The notes under the pieces: model-generated
Databases searched by the model: none
What the model saw: the letters and a program-made list of their open reading frames with translations, nothing else
Told to the model about the DNA's origin: nothing
Origin: Clavibacter zhangzhiyongii
GTDB taxonomy: Bacteria; Actinomycetota; Actinomycetes; Actinomycetales; Microbacteriaceae
Assembly: GCF_014775655.1 (NCBI RefSeq)
Contig: NZ_CP061274.1
Span: forward strand, 1,240,001-1,304,000
DNA length: 64,000 bases
Reading direction: 5' to 3'
Position numbers and translations under genes: made by a program
Shown: piece after piece, positions 60,894-64,000 of the stretch
How the letters are laid out: the number at the start of each line of letters is the position of its first letter
Position numbering within the stretch: position 1 is the first letter of the stretch

Positions 60894-63800
60894 TCACTCC
60901 GCGGTCGCGCGCGCGATCAGGTCGGCCTGCTCGGTCGCGTGCCGCTTGCTGGACCCCGCGGCGGGCGACGCGGCGGCCGGCCGGGAGACGACGCGCACGG
61001 GGCGGTCGGGCAGGACCCGGCCGAGCTCCACGTGCACGAACGGCCAGGCGCCCTGGTTCTCCGGCTCGTCCTGGACCCACACGACCTCGGCATCCGGGTA
61101 GGACGCGACCACGCGGCGCACCTGCTCCTCGGGGAACGGGTAGAACTGCTCGAGGCGGACGAGCGCGACGGAGGCGTCCTGGCGCTTCTCCAGCTCGCCG
61201 AGCAGGTCGTAGTGCACCTTGCCCGAGTGCAGGAGCACGCGACGCACCGCGCTGCGGTCCTGGATGCGCACGTCGTCGATGACCGGCTCGAACCGGCCCG
61301 AGGTGAACGCCTGCACGTCGCTCGTCGCGCCGCGCAGCCGCAGCATCGCCTTCGGCGTGAAGACCACGAGCGGGCGGCGGGGCCGCGAGTACGCCTGGCG
61401 GCGCAGCAGGTGGAAGTACGACGCGGGCGTGGAGGGCCGCGCGACCGTCATGTTCTGCTCCGCGCACAGCTGCAGGAAGCGCTCGATGCGGGCCGACGAG
61501 TGGTCGGGACCCTGGCCCTCGTAGCCGTGCGGCAGCAGCAGCACGACGCTCGAGCGCTGGCCCCACTTCTGCTCGGCCGAGGAGATGAACTCGTCGATGA
61601 TGGTCTGCGCGCCGTTGGCGAAGTCGCCGAACTGGGCCTCCCACAGCACGAGCGCGTCGGGCCGCTCGACGGAGTAGCCGTACTCGAAGCCCATCGCCGC
61701 GTACTCGCTGAGCAGCGTGTCGTAGATCCAGAACCGGGCCTGGCGGTCGCTCAGGTTCGCGAGGGGCAGCCACTCCTGGCCGTTGTCGCGGTCGTGCAGC
61801 ACGGCGTGGCGCTGCACGAAGGTGCCGCGGCGCGAGTCCTGCCCGGCGAGGCGGACGGGCGTGTTCTCCAGCAGCAGCGAGCCGATGGCGAGGAGCTCGC
61901 CGAAGGCCCAGTCGATGGATCCGCTCCGGCTCATCTCCAGCCGCTTGCGCATGAGCGCCTGCAGCTTCGGATGCACGGAGAAGCCCTGCGGCGGGTTGTC
62001 ATGCGCGTCGCCGATGGCGTGGACGACCGACTCGGACACGCCCGTGGTCTCGGGCTCGCCGTGGCCGTCGTCCTGCTGCGAGTCGGGGCGCTCGAGGTCG
62101 GAGACCGCTCCCGCGTCGTCGGTCTGGATGGGGATGGAGGAGGTCTGCGCGGCGTGCGTCTCCGCGAAGGCGCGCTCCAGGCGGTCCTGGAAGTCCTTCT
62201 GCGCGCCGTCGTACTCCTCCTGCGTGATGTCGCCGCGTCCGACGAGCGCCTCCGTGTACAGCTTCCGCACCGAGCGCTTGGCCTCGATGAGGTTGTACAT
62301 GAGGGGCTGCGTCATCGACGGGTCGTCGCCCTCGTTGTGGCCGCGACGGCGGTAGCAGACGAGGTCGATGACGACGTCCTTCTTGAACTCCTGGCGGAAC
62401 TCGAACGCGAGGTGCGCGACGCGGGCCACGGCCTCGGGGTCGTCGCCGTTCACGTGGAAGATCGGCGCCTGGATGCTCTTCGCGACGTCGGTGGAGTACA
62501 CCGAGGAGCGGGACTCCGACGGCGGCGTCGTGAAGCCGACCTGGTTGTTGATGACGATGTGCACCGTGCCGCCCGTGCGGTACGCGCGCAGCTGCGAGAG
62601 CTGGAGCGTCTCGAAGACCACGCCCTGGCCGGCCATCGACGCGTCGCCGTGCACGAGGATCGGCAGGACCGAGAACGAGCCGATGGGCTTGCGGTCCTGC
62701 TTGGCGCGGACGATGCCCTCGAGCACGCCGTTGACGGCCTCGAGGTGCGACGGGTTCGCCGCGAGGTAGACCGGCATCTCCTCGCCGTGGACGCCCCGGA
62801 AGGTGCCCTCGGTGCCGAGGTGGTACTTGACGTCGCCGGACCCCTGCACGGTGCGCGGGTCCTGCGTGCCCTCGAACTCGCGGAAGATCTGGCCGTAGCT
62901 CTTGCCGGCGATGTTCGTGAGGACGTTGAGGCGTCCGCGGTGGGCCATGCCGATCGCGACCTCGTCGAGGCCGTGGTCGGCCGCGCCCTGGAGCAGCGTG
63001 TCGAGCAGCGAGATGGTGGACTCGCCGCCCTCGAGGCTGAAGCGCTTCTGCCCGACGTACTTGGTCTGCAGGAACGTCTCGAACGCCTCCGACTCGTTGA
63101 GCTTGGAGAGGATGCGCATCTGCTCGTCGTGCGTGGGCTTCGCGTAGGGCTGCTCGACCTTGCCCTGGATCCAGCGACGCTCGTCCGGCTGCTGGATGTG
63201 CATGTACTCGATGCCGATCGTGCGGCAGTACGAGTCGCGGAGGATCCCGAGCACGTCGCGCAGGAGCGCCTGGCGCCGCCCGCCGAAGCCGTCGGTGACG
63301 AACTCGCGGTCGAGGTCCCAGAACGTGAGCCCGTGGTTCGTGATCTCGAGGTCGGGGTGCGTGCGCTGCTGGTACTCGAGCGGGTCGATGTCGGCCATGA
63401 GGTGTCCGCGGACCCGGTACGCGTTGATGAGCTCCTGCACGCGGCTGGTCTTGGAGACCCGCTCGGAGAGGTCGACGTTGATGTCGGTGGCCCACTGGAT
63501 GGGGTCGTACGGGATGCGGAGCGCCGCGAAGATGTCCTCGTAGAAGCCGTGCTGGCCGATGAGGCGCTCGTGCACGATCTTGAGGAACTCGCCGGAGCCG
63601 GCGCCCTGGATCACGCGGTGGTCGTACGTGCTCGTGAGCGTGATGGTCTTGCCGATGCCGAGCTCCACCAGCGTCTTGGGGGAGGAGCCCTGGAACTCGG
63701 CCGGGTACTCGAGGGCGCCGGCGCCGATGATGGCGCCCTGGCCCTTCATGAGGCGCGGCACGGAGTGCACGGTGCCGATGCCGCCCGGGTTCGTGAGCGA

Positions 63801-64000
63801 GATCGTGGTGCCGGCGAAGTCGCCCGCCGCGAGCTTGTTGGAGCGCGCCTTCTTCACCAGGTCCTCGTACGCGGAGAGGAACTCGCCGAAGGTCATGCCC
63901 TCGGCCTCCTTGATGCTCGGCACCAGGAGGGCGCGCGTGCCGTCCGGCTTCGGCATGTCGATCGCGATGCCGAGGTTGATGTGCGCGGGGGAGACGACGC
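60894..64000 (-). CDS. kgd: Multifunctional 2-oxoglutarate decarboxylase/dehydrogenase (Kgd), 5' end outside window
   Basis: At least 1034 residues; the frame stays open past the right edge, so the N-terminal ~200 residues are missing. Present are the E2-like acyltransferase domain with [14 protein letters not shown], then the E1 domain with [17 protein letters not shown]-binding [15 protein letters not shown] and [11 protein letters not shown] segments, [18 protein letters not shown], and the C-terminal [26 protein letters not shown] and [12 protein letters not shown]. This is the KGD/OGDH E1-E2 fusion of actinobacteria feeding the TCA cycle. The ATG at 63956 is internal. Confidence 0.95.
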   Translation of the reverse strand, partial: VVSPAHINLGIAIDMPKPDGTRALLVPSIKEAEGMTFGEFLSAYEDLVKKARSNKLAAGDFAGTTISLTNPGGIGTVHSVPRLMKGQGAIIGAGALEYPAEFQGSSPKTLVELGIGKTITLTSTYDHRVIQGAGSGEFLKIVHERLIGQHGFYEDIFAALRIPYDPIQWATDINVDLSERVSKTSRVQELINAYRVRGHLMADIDPLEYQQRTHPDLEITNHGLTFWDLDREFVTDGFGGRRQALLRDVLGILRDSYCRTIGIEYMHIQQPDERRWIQGKVEQPYAKPTHDEQMRILSKLNESEAFETFLQTKYVGQKRFSLEGGESTISLLDTLLQGAADHGLDEVAIGMAHRGRLNVLTNIAGKSYGQIFREFEGTQDPRTVQGSGDVKYHLGTEGTFRGVHGEEMPVYLAANPSHLEAVNGVLEGIVRAKQDRKPIGSFSVLPILVHGDASMAGQGVVFETLQLSQLRAYRTGGTVHIVINNQVGFTTPPSESRSSVYSTDVAKSIQAPIFHVNGDDPEAVARVAHLAFEFRQEFKKDVVIDLVCYRRRGHNEGDDPSMTQPLMYNLIEAKRSVRKLYTEALVGRGDITQEEYDGAQKDFQDRLERAFAETHAAQTSSIPIQTDDAGAVSDLERPDSQQDDGHGEPETTGVSESVVHAIGDAHDNPPQGFSVHPKLQALMRKRLEMSRSGSIDWAFGELLAIGSLLLENTPVRLAGQDSRRGTFVQRHAVLHDRDNGQEWLPLANLSDRQARFWIYDTLLSEYAAMGFEYGYSVERPDALVLWEAQFGDFANGAQTIIDEFISSAEQKWGQRSSVVLLLPHGYEGQGPDHSSARIERFLQLCAEQNMTVARPSTPASYFHLLRRQAYSRPRRPLVVFTPKAMLRLRGATSDVQAFTSGRFEPVIDDVRIQDRSAVRRVLLHSGKVHYDLLGELEKRQDASVALVRLEQFYPFPEEQVRRVVASYPDAEVVWVQDEPENQGAWPFVHVELGRVLPDRPVRVVSRPAAASPAAGSSKRHATEQADLIARATAE

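Noticed and set aside
63954-63956. ATG at 63956 as the start of kgd
   Set aside because: The frame continues upstream to the window edge with conserved sequence ([11 protein letters not shown]), so this Met is internal.

Overview
The window is a gene-dense (roughly 73% GC by eye) actinobacterial chromosome segment. Several features point to the family Microbacteriaceae, most likely Clavibacter or a close relative: a mycothiol-type sigma-R/anti-sigma pair, a single-chain Kgd-type 2-oxoglutarate enzyme, DUF3039 and DUF2017 proteins, ClpS, a Tad pilus locus without its own prepilin peptidase, and a tmRNA tag ending FALAA. This is inferred from gene content; no database was searched. No gap between genes exceeds 300 bases. 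No insertion sequence, phage gene, CRISPR array or replication origin was seen.

Layout. 1-12.3 kb: 5' end of a fatty acid desaturase, a zinc alcohol dehydrogenase, two tandem paralogous membrane proteins (the downstream copy frameshifted), a haem-oxygenase-like diiron protein with a CDGSH protein, a zinc metallopeptidase, an epimerase/DNA-alkylation-repair pair, clpS/DUF2017, and an ABC-2 transporter with a NarL-type two-component system. 12.4-17.1 kb: aminotransferase, a lower-GC secreted pair (lipoprotein and PKD-like protein), and an HtrA-type protease. 17.2-25.4 kb: cell-surface glycopolymer genes (two GT2 enzymes, a CDP-alcohol phosphotransferase, a TagF-like polymerase, a TagGH-like exporter, a nucleotidyltransferase), interrupted by an EcsC-like protein, an XRE regulator and an unknown. 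25.6-29.3 kb: ABC transporter pair and DUF3039. 29.3-39.0 kb: nicotinate phosphoribosyltransferase, FeS photolyase, murI-rph-rdgB, CDF transporter, DedA, a D-cysteine-desulfhydrase-like enzyme, tRNA-Leu and xylulokinase. 39.1-43.7 kb: compact Tad pilus operon. 43.8-50.1 kb: MFS transporter, prfB, ftsE-ftsX, smpB and ssrA (tmRNA). 50.1-55.8 kb: FbpABC-type ABC importer and a DHA2 exporter. 55.8-60.8 kb: hisN-rsgA-aroA divergent from sigR/rsrA, then a GNAT. 60.9-64 kb: most of kgd.

Two regulatory patterns stand out. First, 13 genes have a -10-like hexamer (TANNNT, one TANNNA) exactly six bases before the start codon, so the predicted transcription start is the first base of ATG/GTG; these are candidate leaderless mRNAs. 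Second, the sigR gene has a perfect GGAAT-N18-GTT box upstream, an in-frame GTG with a good Shine-Dalgarno 22 codons before the usual ATG, and a separate housekeeping -10 abutting that ATG. This reproduces the two-promoter, two-isoform sigma-R/sigma-R' arrangement known from Streptomyces. Most operons are coupled by 4-base ATGA/GTGA overlaps.
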